Below the pieces are notes generated by a model. The model was not told where the DNA came from. It made no database searches and saw only the letters and a list, made by a program, of their open reading frames with translations. This document shows positions 39,901 through 49,010 of a stretch of DNA of 64,000 nucleotides, piece by piece. A program made the translations under genes and the position numbers. The first letter of the stretch is position 1; every line of letters starts with the position of its first letter. Source of the DNA: Oceaniovalibus sp. ACAM 378. Lineage in GTDB: Bacteria; Pseudomonadota; Alphaproteobacteria; Rhodobacterales; Rhodobacteraceae. The stretch is from NCBI RefSeq assembly GCF_008085915.1, contig NZ_VSJK01000009.1, positions 62,001-126,000 on the forward strand, written 5' to 3'.

Positions 39901-40992
39901 ATGAAAACCAGGTCAATTCTGCTGGCGACCGTCTTTGGCACCGCCGCGACCATGGCTTTTGCCGATGCCCACACGGCCAAGGAAATCACAGTGATGTCCT
40001 GGGGCGGCGCTTACAGCAAAAGCCAGCTTGAAGCCTATGAAAAGCCGTTTGCCGAGAAGACCGGCATCAAGGTGAATTCGGTTGTGGCCGACAACCCCGC
40101 AACGCCGATCAAGGCACAGGTCGAGGCAGGCAACGTCACGATCGATGTCGTAGATGTGGAATATGCCGACGCGCTTCGCCTTTGCGACGATGGGCTTCTG
40201 GAAATACTCGATCCCGCCATTCTGGCCGACGGCGCAGACGGCTCCGCAGCCATGGATGATTTCCTGCCCGGCGCGGTGACAGATTGTTTCGTGGCGACAA
40301 TCGTGTTTTCCACGATGTACGCCTTTGACGAAACCAAGTTCCCTGAAAATCCGCCGTCGAAAATCGAAGATTTCTTTGACGTCGCTGGTTTTCCAGGCAA
40401 GCGCGGGATGCGCAAGACGGCCAAGGTGAATCTGGAAATGGCGCTGATGGCCGACGGCGTGGCGCCTGACGAGGTTTATGACATTCTGGAAACGGACGAA
40501 GGTGTCGACCGCGCCTTTGCCAAGCTGGAAACCATCAAGAACGATGTCGTCTGGTGGGAGGCCGGCGCGCAGCCGCCGCAACTGCTTGCCGATGGCGAGG
40601 TCGCGATGACCACCGCCTACAATGGCCGCATCTTCGGCGCGACCGTATCCGAGGGCAAACCGTTCAAGTCGATCTTTGACGGTCAGGTCTATGAATACGA
40701 TGGCTATGCAATTCCCAAGGGCGCACCCAATCTGGAAGCGGCATTGGAATTTGTGACCTTCTCCACCCAGACCCAGCAACTGGCCGATCAGGCGAAATAC
40801 ATCAGCTATGGTCCGGCCCGCAAATCCTCAGGCCCGCTGGTCGGTTTGTTCGAGGACGGCAAGACCGAAATGGGCCCGTTCATGCCCACGGCCGAGGCCA
40901 ATCTGGTCAAGGCGCTGCCGTCAAACACCGAATTCTGGGCTGACCGCAATACCGATCTGAACGAGCGTTTCAACGCCTGGCTCGCTCAGTAA
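39901..40992 (+). CDS. Polyamine-type extracellular solute-binding protein
   Basis: The 363-residue protein has a signal peptide (MKTRSILLATVFGTAATMAF, cleavage near FADA) and SBP family sequence ITVMSWGGAYSKSQLEAYEKP, YDGYAIPKGAPNLEAALEF and FWADRNTDLNERFNAWL. The PotD/PotF-like ending and its position in the operon argue for a polyamine or related compound; the ligand is not fixed by the residues I can see. It lies between a repeat array (before) and a strong palindrome (after), as is common for binding proteins that need more mRNA than their permeases. Confidence 0.9.
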   Translation: MKTRSILLATVFGTAATMAFADAHTAKEITVMSWGGAYSKSQLEAYEKPFAEKTGIKVNSVVADNPATPIKAQVEAGNVTIDVVDVEYADALRLCDDGLLEILDPAILADGADGSAAMDDFLPGAVTDCFVATIVFSTMYAFDETKFPENPPSKIEDFFDVAGFPGKRGMRKTAKVNLEMALMADGVAPDEVYDILETDEGVDRAFAKLETIKNDVVWWEAGAQPPQLLADGEVAMTTAYNGRIFGATVSEGKPFKSIFDGQVYEYDGYAIPKGAPNLEAALEFVTFSTQTQQLADQAKYISYGPARKSSGPLVGLFEDGKTEMGPFMPTAEANLVKALPSNTEFWADRNTDLNERFNAWLAQ

Positions 40993-41016
40993 GGCACCGC
41001 GACAAGACACTGCGAC

Positions 41017-41040
41017 GGCGGCGCGGATATCCGCGCCGCC
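41017..41040 (+). promoter_or_regulatory. Perfect 24-base palindrome downstream of binding-protein gene
   Basis: GGCGGCGCGGAT (41017-41028) is exactly complementary to the following ATCCGCGCCGCC (41029-41040), so the RNA would form a GC-rich stem of about 10 bp with a small loop. There is no T tract, so it is better seen as a stabilising or attenuating hairpin between the binding-protein and permease genes than as a full terminator. Confidence 0.85.
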
Positions 41041-41064
41041 ACACCCCGATCAGGAGCGCACTGC

Positions 41065-42375
41065 ATGGCCGATTTGACCGCCGACATCGCAACGGGCTCG
41101 GCGCCGGGCCGCCTGACGACCGCCGACGGCAAACCGTTGAAAGCCGCGCTTGCCGCCGCCGAGTCCCATGCCCGACGTCGCGCGTTTTTCCTCGTTCTGC
41201 CGCTTCTTCTGTTCGTGCTGATCACCTTCATCTTTCCGATTGTGCAGATGCTGCACCAGTCGATCTATAACCCCGGCTTCACCCTCCACAGGGATGTAGG
41301 AACCGGTGTCAAAACTCCCATCATGATCAACGTGCGCAACTGGTTCGATGAAAACGAACGCGGGTCAGACCCAGACGAATCCGCATATGCCGCGCTGCAC
41401 AAGGATTTCCTGTTGCTGGACGAATTGCGCGCCGCCGGGTCGGTGGGGACGCGGATCAACTATGACATGTCCGGCACCCGGTCGCTGTTCACCAAGACCG
41501 CCCGCCGCGCCGATAAATTGACACCGCCGTTCCAAGAGGGCTTCCTGGCGATCGACAAGGATTGGTCCGACCCCGAAGTCTGGGCGGTGATGCGCGGAGC
41601 CTCAAGCGCCTATACCGCAAACTTCTATCTCGCTGCGGTCGATCTGACCCGCGACGTGAAGGGCGATGTGGTGTCGGTGGATGACAACCGCGCGCTTTAT
41701 GTCAAACTGTTCGGGCGCACGCTGTTTCTGTCGCTGCTGATCACATTCCTGACCTTCATCCTTGCCTTTCCGGTGGCGCATCTGCTGGCCACGCTGCCGC
41801 TGCGCTATTCCAACCTTCTGATGATCTTTGTGCTGTTGCCGTTCTGGACATCGCTTCTGGTGCGCACGACGTCGTGGATGGTTCTTTTGCAGTCCCAAGG
41901 GGTGATCAACGATGCGCTGGTGGCCGGCAGCCTTATCGAGGATGAAAGCCGGATTCAGATGATGTATAATCAGACCGGCACGGTCATCGCCATGACGCAT
42001 ATCCTGCTGCCGTTCATGATCCTGCCGCTGTATTCGGTCATGCGCACGATCAAGCCCGTCTATGTCCGCGCCGCGCGCAGCCTTGGGGCCACATCATGGA
42101 CCGCCTTCCGACGGATCTATTTCCCGCAGACCGTTCCGGGGATCGGGGCGGGGGCGCTGCTCGTCTTCATTCTGGCGGTGGGATATTACATCACCCCCGC
42201 ATTGGTCGGTGGTGCCGACGGTCAGCTGATTTCCAACCTCATCGCCTTTCACATGACCAATTCCCTGAACTGGAGCCTGGCCGCCGCGCTCGCCTCGCTT
42301 TTGCTTGTGGGAATCCTGATCCTCTATTGGCTGTATGACCGGCTGATCGGGATCGACAACCTCAAGCTGGGATGA
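41065..42375 (+). CDS. potB: Polyamine-type ABC transporter permease, PotB family
   Basis: The 436-residue inner membrane protein has an N-terminal cytoplasmic tail (to about residue 36), a first helix (FFLVLPLLLFVLITFIFPIV), a large periplasmic insertion (about 60-205), then five helices with the EAA loop VRAARSLGATSWTAFRRIYFP (about 332-352). The long insertion between helix 1 and 2 is common in marine alphaproteobacterial relatives. It pairs with the downstream PotC-family permease. Start ATG 41065 follows the palindrome by 24 bases. Confidence 0.88.
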   Translation: MADLTADIATGSAPGRLTTADGKPLKAALAAAESHARRRAFFLVLPLLLFVLITFIFPIVQMLHQSIYNPGFTLHRDVGTGVKTPIMINVRNWFDENERGSDPDESAYAALHKDFLLLDELRAAGSVGTRINYDMSGTRSLFTKTARRADKLTPPFQEGFLAIDKDWSDPEVWAVMRGASSAYTANFYLAAVDLTRDVKGDVVSVDDNRALYVKLFGRTLFLSLLITFLTFILAFPVAHLLATLPLRYSNLLMIFVLLPFWTSLLVRTTSWMVLLQSQGVINDALVAGSLIEDESRIQMMYNQTGTVIAMTHILLPFMILPLYSVMRTIKPVYVRAARSLGATSWTAFRRIYFPQTVPGIGAGALLVFILAVGYYITPALVGGADGQLISNLIAFHMTNSLNWSLAAALASLLLVGILILYWLYDRLIGIDNLKLG

Positions 42376-42383
42376 ACGCCATG

Positions 42384-42413
42384 GGTTTCTTCTTTGCCCA
42401 AATACTCAAATCC
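42384..42413. repeat. Dispersed intergenic element, copy 1
   Basis: The plus strand reads GGTTTCTTCTTTG, four variable bases, AATACTC, then AATCC. The same element occurs at 57947-57977 with different central bases. This copy lies in the 62-base gap between the two permease genes. I recall similar sequences in other Rhodobacteraceae genomes, but this is memory and not checked; function unknown. Confidence 0.75.
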
Positions 42414-42437
42414 CACGCCCGCAACCGGAGCTGACCG

Positions 42438-43349
42438 ATGGCCCTGCCGAAACATGCCGACCGTCTGGAGCGTATCTGGTACTATACCTATCTTGTGCTT
42501 TGCGGTCTGATTTTCCTGTTCCTGATCGCACCGATCCTGATCGTCATCCCGCTCAGTTTCAACGCCGAGCCCTATTTCACCTTTACCGAAAAGATGCTCG
42601 CCTTCGATCCGACGGGGTATTCTTCGCGCTGGTACGATATGTTGCTGACCTTTGGCATGGCCGATGGAAGTGCGGCGCGAGACGGGTCGTGGTGGGCCGA
42701 TGTCTGGGAAAATTCTGCGTGGGTCAACGCGGCAAAGAATTCCGTGATCATCGGATTTTTCTCGACGATCCTTGCCACCTGCCTCGGGACGCTGGCCGCT
42801 CTGGGGCTGTCGCGCCCCGAGATGCCGTTTCGCCGGGTGATCATGGCGGTGCTGATCTCACCGATGATCGTGCCGATCATCATCACTGCGACGGGGCTGT
42901 TCTTTTTCTATTCCAAGACCGGGCTGGCGAATTCCTATGTCGGGATCATCATGGCCCATGCGACGCTGGGCATTCCCTTTGTCATCATCACGGTCACCGC
43001 GACGCTGGTCGGGTTTGATCACTCGCTGACCCGCGCCGCCGCCAATCTGGGCGCTGATCCGACAACGACTTTCTTTCGGATCACCATGCCGCTGATCCTG
43101 CCGGGCGTGATTTCAGGTGCGTTGTTCGCCTTTGTCACGTCGTTTGACGAGGTGGTGGTGGTACTGTTCGTTGCGGCCCACGATCAGCAGACGATCCCGC
43201 GGCAGATGTGGAATGGCATCCGCGAGCAGATTTCTCCGGCGATTCTGGCGGTGGCGACGATCCTTGTGGTCATCTCGATCCTGCTGCTGACGACGATTGA
43301 ATTGCTGCGCCGCAGGTCCGAGCGGCTGCGCGGTCTGTCGCCGGGCTGA
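42438..43349 (+). CDS. potC: Polyamine-type ABC transporter permease, PotC family
   Basis: The 303-residue protein has six hydrophobic helices, starting with WYYTYLVLCGLIFLFLIAPI, and the PotC-type ending region YSKTGLANSYVGIIMAHATLG and LTRAAANLGADPTTTFFRITMP (EAA loop, about 195-215). It forms the second half of the pore with the PotB-like protein and is the last gene of the operon. ATG 42438 has CGGAGC upstream. The stretch TFGMADGSAARDGSWWADVW is a hydrophilic periplasmic loop, longer than in E. coli PotC. Confidence 0.88.
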   Translation: MALPKHADRLERIWYYTYLVLCGLIFLFLIAPILIVIPLSFNAEPYFTFTEKMLAFDPTGYSSRWYDMLLTFGMADGSAARDGSWWADVWENSAWVNAAKNSVIIGFFSTILATCLGTLAALGLSRPEMPFRRVIMAVLISPMIVPIIITATGLFFFYSKTGLANSYVGIIMAHATLGIPFVIITVTATLVGFDHSLTRAAANLGADPTTTFFRITMPLILPGVISGALFAFVTSFDEVVVVLFVAAHDQQTIPRQMWNGIREQISPAILAVATILVVISILLLTTIELLRRRSERLRGLSPG

Positions 43350-43384
43350 GGGTTGGTTGTTCCGCTTGCCGGCGGCCTGCCGGA

Positions 43385-44314
43385 TCAGGGCAGGATCAGC
43401 AGCCAGACCCAGACCGTCACGATCGACAGACCGGTTCCGATCAGCACGCCTGACGCCGCCACCCGCCGCGCCGCGCCATACATGTTTGCGAATATATAGG
43501 TGTTGACCCCGGGGGCCATTGCTGCGGTCAGCACTGCCGCTCGCAGTTGCTCCACGCTCAGACCCAGCAGCCAGCCCAGCGAATATGCCACCGCCGGGTG
43601 CAGGATCAGCGAAGCACCGCAGACCCACAAGATCGCGCGCATGTCGCCTTCGGGCCGATACCGTACCAACACTCCGCCCAATCCGAACAGGGCGGCGGGC
43701 AGGGCGGCACGCACCATCAGATCCACGGCATCGGTCACGATTCCGGGCAGCGGCAGCCCCGACAGGTTGACGGCAAACCCAAGCGCGATGCCGATCACCA
43801 GCGCGTTGCGGAACATCGCGGCCAGCACCTTTTTCGCTGTATCGGCAGGGTGTCCGCCACGGTTGCGCGCAATCTCCATCGCCGTGACGCCAAGCCCGTA
43901 ACAGAACGGCGCATGCACCGCGATGATCGCATAGTTGAGGCGAAGCGATTCGACCCCGAACGCCCGTTCGGCAATCGGCAGGCCCAGCAGTACGGAATTC
44001 GAGAACAGTCCGGCAAACCCGAAGGCCACGCTATCGGCCCAATCGCGGCCGAAGATGAAACGCGCACCCAGCAGTCCGGCCAGAAATCCACTGGTCGCAC
44101 CGCCATAAAAGGCCAGCAGAAGACCCAGATCGAATTCCTGCCCAAGATCGAGCGTCGAAATCGCGCGGAACAGCAGGCAGGGGATGGCGAAATTCTGAGT
44201 GAATTTCATCAATCCGTCGACACTGGAGTCGGAAAACAGGCCACGCCAGACGGCGAAATAGCCAAACCCGATGACCAGAAATACAGGCAGGATAACATCG
44301 ATCAGGGACTGCAT
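43385..44314 (-). CDS. AEC-family transporter (auxin efflux carrier-like)
   Basis: The 309-residue protein has ten hydrophobic segments in two five-helix halves, with the motif PVFLVIGFGYFAVWRG at the N-terminus and AMAPGVNTYIFANMYG in the second half, which match the AEC family (malonate or malate transporter-like proteins). Direction and substrate of transport are unknown. It is convergent with potC, 35 bases apart, and downstream of homoserine dehydrogenase on the same strand. Confidence 0.88.
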   Translation of the reverse strand: MQSLIDVILPVFLVIGFGYFAVWRGLFSDSSVDGLMKFTQNFAIPCLLFRAISTLDLGQEFDLGLLLAFYGGATSGFLAGLLGARFIFGRDWADSVAFGFAGLFSNSVLLGLPIAERAFGVESLRLNYAIIAVHAPFCYGLGVTAMEIARNRGGHPADTAKKVLAAMFRNALVIGIALGFAVNLSGLPLPGIVTDAVDLMVRAALPAALFGLGGVLVRYRPEGDMRAILWVCGASLILHPAVAYSLGWLLGLSVEQLRAAVLTAAMAPGVNTYIFANMYGAARRVAASGVLIGTGLSIVTVWVWLLILP

Positions 44315-44395
44315 GGGTCACTCTGCATTGTCGCTTCGCACAGGAGATATTGCGACCCTGCGCGAAGAATACCGGGGGTCAGGACGAAACGGGGT

Positions 44396-45697
44396 TCACA
44401 CGCTTTCGATTCGGATTGCCAAGGGTTCGCCTTGCAGAACACGGGTTTCGGCCATGCCGGACAGTGCGATATTCAGCGCGTCGCGCGTTGTCTTGTGGGT
44501 GACAATCAGCACCGGAGCCGAAGTGTCGGCGTGGCCGTATTGCCGCATCCGGTTGATCGAGATGCCCGCGTCGCCGAGGGCCGTCGCGATCCGGGCCAGC
44601 GCGCCGGGCTTGTCCAGCAACCGCATCCGCAGATAATATGGCGCGGCTGTGCCACTGGTGGCGGGTTTGGCAGACTTCAAAGTGCTCGCAGGCTGTCCAA
44701 ACGTGGACAGACGGGTTCCACGGGCGATGTCGGCCACATCGGACATCACCGCGCTCGCCGTCGGTCCCATGCCCGCCCCTGCGCCGCGCAGCACGGTCTG
44801 ACCCACGCTGTCGCCCTCGAGCACCACCATGTTCGTGCCGCCCTCAAGTTGCCCAAGGGGCGATGCGGCGGGCACTAGACAGGGTGTCATTCGTTGTTCC
44901 AGCCCGCGCGCCGTCATTTGCGCCACGCCGAGCAGCTTGATCCGGTATCCCATATCGGCAGACTGGCGGATGTCATCGATGGTGATCTGCTGGATCCCCT
45001 CAAGAACGACCGAGCCAAAATCGACCTGAACGCCAAAGGCAATGGCAGCCAGCAGCGCCAGCTTGTGCCCCGCGTCGATGCCGCCCACGTCAAGGTTCGG
45101 ATCGGCCTCGAGAAATCCCAGTTCGGCGGCTTCGGCAAAAACGGCGTCATATCCCAGCCCGTCCTGCTCCATCCGCGTCAGGATATAGTTGCAGGTGCCG
45201 TTCATCACACCCATCACGCGGGTCATCTCATTGCCGGCCAGACCTTCGGTCAGCGCCTTGACCACCGGGATGCCACCGGCCACTGCCGCCTCGAACCGGA
45301 TCACCCGGCCTGCGGCTTCGGCGGCTTCGGCCAAGGACTGGCCGTGGTGGGCCAGCATTGCCTTGTTTGCGGTGACCACATCCTTGCCTGCGGCGATGGC
45401 TGCGCGTGTCGCGTCCAGAGCTGGGCCATTATCGCCGCCCATCAGTTCGACAAAAACATCGATGTCATCGCGCCGCGCCAGTGCCGAGGCATCATCCTCC
45501 CAAGCGTAGTCTGACAGGCGGACGCCGCGATCCTTGTCCCGCGACCGGGCGCTGACGGCGGAAATCACGATCTCGCGCCCCGTGCGGGCGGCAAGCAGGG
45601 CGGTGTGGCGCTGGATGATCTTCACCACGCCGGTTCCGACGGTTCCAAGCCCGGCAATTCCAAGCCGAAGCGGCCCGGGGTTCTGGTGATCTGTCAT
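44396..45697 (-). CDS. hom: Homoserine dehydrogenase
   Basis: The 433-residue enzyme reduces aspartate semialdehyde to homoserine in the Thr/Met pathway. It has the NAD(P) motif GIAGLGTVGTGVV (about 13-25), VVTANKAMLAHHG, the catalytic-region motif GVMNGTCNYILTRM, KLALLAAIAFG, and a C-terminal ACT domain (about 350-430, YYLRMRLLDKPGALARIA) that gives feedback control by threonine. Length matches the single-domain Hom plus ACT form. The start is ATG 45697 (MTDHQNPG). Confidence 0.96.
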   Translation of the reverse strand: MTDHQNPGPLRLGIAGLGTVGTGVVKIIQRHTALLAARTGREIVISAVSARSRDKDRGVRLSDYAWEDDASALARRDDIDVFVELMGGDNGPALDATRAAIAAGKDVVTANKAMLAHHGQSLAEAAEAAGRVIRFEAAVAGGIPVVKALTEGLAGNEMTRVMGVMNGTCNYILTRMEQDGLGYDAVFAEAAELGFLEADPNLDVGGIDAGHKLALLAAIAFGVQVDFGSVVLEGIQQITIDDIRQSADMGYRIKLLGVAQMTARGLEQRMTPCLVPAASPLGQLEGGTNMVVLEGDSVGQTVLRGAGAGMGPTASAVMSDVADIARGTRLSTFGQPASTLKSAKPATSGTAAPYYLRMRLLDKPGALARIATALGDAGISINRMRQYGHADTSAPVLIVTHKTTRDALNIALSGMAETRVLQGEPLAIRIESV

Positions 45698-45814
45698 TGG
45701 GCGGGCCTCCGTCGCTGGTGTCGCGCGAGCCTTAGCTGATGGTCGCGCCGGGGGCAACGCACGGACAACCCATGGACCGGTGCAAGGGTGGCGCATGGGT
45801 GGCGACGTTACCGG

Positions 45815-46108
45815 TCAGCCTGACAGTCGAACCACCGCGTCGCGGATGCGCTGACGTTCGGCGGGGGTGAGCGCGGTTTGGCGCAGGGCGGCAGCGCGCG
45901 CGTGCAGGCGTGCAGCGCGCCCGGACAGATCGCGTGACAGGGTCGGGTTGGTGATTTGCCCGGTTCGGGCCGATGCAACAAGATCAGTCAGGGGCAAGAG
46001 CTGTGGATAATCGGCGCGGGCGGCAGCCGGGGTTTCAACGGTGGTCAGATCGGGAACGGATGCGCAGGCAGAAAGAAGCAGAACCAGTGCCAGCCATCGC
46101 ATCGCCAT
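45815..46108 (-). CDS. Small exported lipoprotein (97 aa)
   Basis: The 97-residue product MAMRWLALVLLLSACASVPD... has a lipobox LLSAC, so the mature lipoprotein starts at Cys15 and has about 83 residues, with a helical, Arg/Ala-rich C-terminal part (SGRAARLHARAAALRQTALTPAERQRIRDAV). The family is not known to me. ATG 46108 has GGAGATGG upstream. It is divergent from the racemase-family gene, with 73 bases between. Confidence 0.78.
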   Translation of the reverse strand: MAMRWLALVLLLSACASVPDLTTVETPAAARADYPQLLPLTDLVASARTGQITNPTLSRDLSGRAARLHARAAALRQTALTPAERQRIRDAVVRLSG

Positions 46109-46181
46109 CTTGCCATCTCCGGATTGCTGCGTCTTTCTAGCGGGGCAGGGCGCCCGGTGGCAAGGCCCGTGGGAGAATGCG

Positions 46182-46898
46182 GTGAAACCAGTCGGAATTC
46201 TGATGCTCGATACGGGGTTTGAACGTGTGGCGGGCGATATCGGCAATCCGGCGAGTTTTGACTTTCCGGTTCTGTATCATGTTGTTCCCAACGCCACGGT
46301 AACCCGCATCGTGGGCGCGGCACAGGCGGCGCGTGCCCTGTTGCCCGGTTTTGTCGCGGGTGCCCGTGTGTTGGAGTCGGCAGGGGCCGGGGCGATCGTC
46401 ACCTCCTGCGGGTTCCTGAGCGTGGTTCAGGCCGATCTGGCGGCGGCGGTGCGGGTGCCGGTCGCCGCCTCGGCCTTGTCCTTGTGGCCGCTGGTGGCGG
46501 CGACCGTGGGCGGGCGACCGGTCGGCATTGTCACCGCTCGCGCCGCCAGCCTGTCACCTGACCATCTGGCGGCCGCGGGCATTCCCACCGATCGGGCGAT
46601 CCTGCGTGGGATGGAAGCATCGCCTGCCTTTGGCGATGCGATCCTGCACCAGCGCGCAGCCGTTGATCCCCGTCGTATCAGGGCCGAGGTGGTGCAGGTT
46701 TGCACCGATATGGCGCGTGAACATCCCGACATGGGCGCGATCCTGTTTGAGTGCACCAACCTGCAACCCTACGCCGCTGCGGTGCAGCAGGCGACCGGGC
46801 TTGCCGTGTTCTCGATCCAACATCTGGTGACCATGCTGTCGCAAGCGGCCAATCCCCCCGTGTTCAGCGATGCCCCAATCAATGCGCCGGGCGGATGA
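46182..46898 (+). CDS. Aspartate/glutamate/hydantoin racemase-family protein
   Basis: The 238-residue protein has two catalytic-type Cys motifs, VTSCGFLSVVQ (about 76-86) and LFECTNLQPY (about 192-201), as expected for the two-base Asp/Glu racemase fold, and begins KPVGILMLDTGF. It could racemise an amino acid or a hydantoin. The start is a GTG at 46182 with GGGAGA six bases upstream; an ATG at 46203 is the alternative. Its 3' end overlaps the convergent pirin gene by 20 bases. Confidence 0.82.
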   Translation: MKPVGILMLDTGFERVAGDIGNPASFDFPVLYHVVPNATVTRIVGAAQAARALLPGFVAGARVLESAGAGAIVTSCGFLSVVQADLAAAVRVPVAASALSLWPLVAATVGGRPVGIVTARAASLSPDHLAAAGIPTDRAILRGMEASPAFGDAILHQRAAVDPRRIRAEVVQVCTDMAREHPDMGAILFECTNLQPYAAAVQQATGLAVFSIQHLVTMLSQAANPPVFSDAPINAPGG

Positions 46899-47790
46899 AT
46901 GTGTTGTTCCTGAGGTCGCGCATCGCCTGATGGATTTCATCCTGCGTGTTCATCACGATGGGGCCATGCCATGCGACGGGTTCACGGATCGGCGCGCCCG
47001 ACACCAGCAAAAAGCGAACGCCCTCTTCGCCGGCCTGCACCGTCACCTCGTCACCCGTTCCAAACCGGATCAGCGTTCGGTCTCCGGAATTATCGCGGAT
47101 GTTGACCTCTTGCCCCATGACCTCTTTTTCCAGCAGGACACCGGCCGGGGCGGATGCATCGGCAAAGGCGCCCGATCCGGCAAAGACATAGGCAAAGGCC
47201 CGGCGATAGGTGTCGACGGGAAATGTCTTTTTGTGCCCCGGCGGCACAGAAATATCCAGATACTGCGGATCGGCGGCGATCCCGTCGACCGGGCCACGGC
47301 GTCCGCGGAATTCGCCGGTGATGACGCGCACGACCGTTCCGTCGTCATCCGTCATCTCCGGAATCTCGGTCCCCTTCACATTCTGATACCGGGGCGTTGT
47401 CATCTTCAACGAGGCTGGCAGGTTGGCCCACAGTTGAAAACCATGCATCTGCCCAGCCGCGTTTCCCTTGGGCATTTCCTGATGCATGATCCCCGAACCC
47501 GCAGTCATCCACTGCACATCGCCCGCCCCAAGGGTGCCGCGATTGCCGAGTGAATCGCCATGTTCCACCGACCCGGACAAAACATAAGTGATTGTTTCGA
47601 TCCCTCGGTGCGGGTGCCATGGAAAGCCTTTCAGGTAATCCTCGGGCCGTTCATTTCGGAAATCGTCAAACAGCAAAAACGGGTCCAGCGCCTCGGGATC
47701 GTGAAACCCGAAGGCGCGGGACAATTTGACGCCGGCGCCCTCAAGCGTCGGCTGTGCGGGCGTGGCGGACAGAACGGGACGGATTGACAT
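46879..47790 (-). CDS. Pirin-family protein
   Basis: The 303-residue bicupin has the pirin metal site: FPWHPHRGIETITY (about 56-69, two His ligands) and GIMHQEMP (about 98-105, His and Glu). Pirins have iron-dependent roles including quercetinase activity and redox-linked regulation; the exact function varies. LSRAFGFHDPEALDPFLLFDDF at the N-terminus is typical. ATG 47790 has GGAGAGCC upstream. Cytosolic. Confidence 0.93.
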   Translation of the reverse strand: MSIRPVLSATPAQPTLEGAGVKLSRAFGFHDPEALDPFLLFDDFRNERPEDYLKGFPWHPHRGIETITYVLSGSVEHGDSLGNRGTLGAGDVQWMTAGSGIMHQEMPKGNAAGQMHGFQLWANLPASLKMTTPRYQNVKGTEIPEMTDDDGTVVRVITGEFRGRRGPVDGIAADPQYLDISVPPGHKKTFPVDTYRRAFAYVFAGSGAFADASAPAGVLLEKEVMGQEVNIRDNSGDRTLIRFGTGDEVTVQAGEEGVRFLLVSGAPIREPVAWHGPIVMNTQDEIHQAMRDLRNNTFIRPAH

Positions 47791-47958
47791 GATGGCTCTC
47801 CTTTGACCTCAGGATACGAGCGCGGACATTGTGCGGCAATGTCGGTATCCGCACCGGACCTGTGCGGGTTTGCGACATTTGCGGCAGACACCTGCGCTAA
47901 ACCGCTCGCCATTTGCGGCAGGCCGCGCTAACCCGGATCAGCCAAACCGGAGCCGCCG

Positions 47959-48453
47959 ATGACCACTGTTATTGCCACTGTTACGCCGTCCCTGCCGCGC
48001 CGATATCTGGGGGTGGGAATGATGGGTTTTCTGGGGTTTCTGTTGCTCTGGATGGCGGTAAGCAGCGCGACCCATGTAGGCTGGCGCGTCGCACTTCTGG
48101 CTTTGGGCGGAGTTGCGATCTTTGGCGCGCTGAGCCTGTGGCGGGCGACTGCCGTGTATCTGGAACTGACCGAAACCGAACTGCGCGACAGTGCGGGAAC
48201 GGTTCTGGTCCGGGTGGATCAGATCGTCGGGGTGCAACGTGGCGCCTTTGCGATGAAGCCGTCGAATGGTTTCGTGCTGAACCTGTCCGCGTCGCAGCCC
48301 CGCGGATGGGCGCCGGGCCTGTGGTGGCGCGCGGGGCGGCGTTTGGGGGTCGGCGGCGTGACCTCGGCACAAGAGGGCAAGGCGATGGCCGAAATCATTG
48401 CCGTTCTTCTGGCCCGACGCCGTGAGCAAACCGGGACAGACGGTAAAATCTAA
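47959..48453 (+). CDS. Hypothetical two-helix membrane protein
   Basis: The 164-residue protein has two hydrophobic helices (about 17-38, MGFLGFLLLWMAV, and 43-62, VALLALGGVAIFGAL) followed by a beta-rich region (VYLELTETELRDSAGTVLVRVDQIVGVQRG) resembling membrane-linked PH-like (bPH) domains. The family is not certain. CGGAGCC precedes ATG 47959. The 3' end overlaps the convergent pseudopilin gene by four bases. Confidence 0.75.
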   Translation: MTTVIATVTPSLPRRYLGVGMMGFLGFLLLWMAVSSATHVGWRVALLALGGVAIFGALSLWRATAVYLELTETELRDSAGTVLVRVDQIVGVQRGAFAMKPSNGFVLNLSASQPRGWAPGLWWRAGRRLGVGGVTSAQEGKAMAEIIAVLLARRREQTGTDGKI

Positions 48454-49010
48454 CTTGTCGACCAGAGCAGTTGCGGCACGAAACGCGGCGAAGCGATCAC
48501 CCGGTTGTGAAATTCTGACGACGGCAGACCGATGCTGAACGGCGGAACGTAGCTCATCCAGGTTTCGACAATCACCGCAGTGTCCGCATTCGCCAGCGCC
48601 GGGATTCCGGGCGAAAGTTCTGCCATATCGCTTTGCTTGACCTTCGGCTTGCTGCTTTCGGTGGTATAGGACCACACCAGAACATGCCGGTCATTCGGCT
48701 CGTCCCAGTACACGACCGACACGCGCATGGCCGTGGCGTGGATCTCGTTGGTCAGGAATTTGTGGAAATTGCCGATGCCGGTCATGAACGATTGGTCGAC
48801 CGGATTCCACTGTCGGGTCAGCAGATCGGAAATGGTATAGGTGGCCCGCAGGTTCATCGACTGCATGCGGTATCCGTCGACAAAGGTGAATGTCGCCAGC
48901 ACCCCCCACAAGAGCATCGGCAGAACCAAGACAGTCTCGATGGTAAGGCTGCCTGAGGTATTTTGGGCGAACGCACGTATCCTGCTGCGCAGATGTGCCA
49001 TGAGTTTCAT
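48450..49010 (-). CDS. TadE-like pseudopilin (A triplet, third gene)
   Basis: The 186-residue protein has an N-terminal charged start, then GSLTIETVLVLPMLLWGVLATF (about 20-41), the TadE-like pseudopilin helix with the conserved Glu25 after it begins, and a periplasmic C-terminal part. It is paralogous to the product at 51388-51957 (same order of ISDLLTRQ/ISDVLSRE, TAVIVETWMSY/TIIVVETWMDY and the SPRFVPQLL/SPRFAPQVL ending). It would need a prepilin peptidase for processing, none of which is in the window. Last gene of the first triplet, overlapping the previous gene by four bases. Confidence 0.85.
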   Translation of the reverse strand: MKLMAHLRSRIRAFAQNTSGSLTIETVLVLPMLLWGVLATFTFVDGYRMQSMNLRATYTISDLLTRQWNPVDQSFMTGIGNFHKFLTNEIHATAMRVSVVYWDEPNDRHVLVWSYTTESSKPKVKQSDMAELSPGIPALANADTAVIVETWMSYVPPFSIGLPSSEFHNRVIASPRFVPQLLWSTS

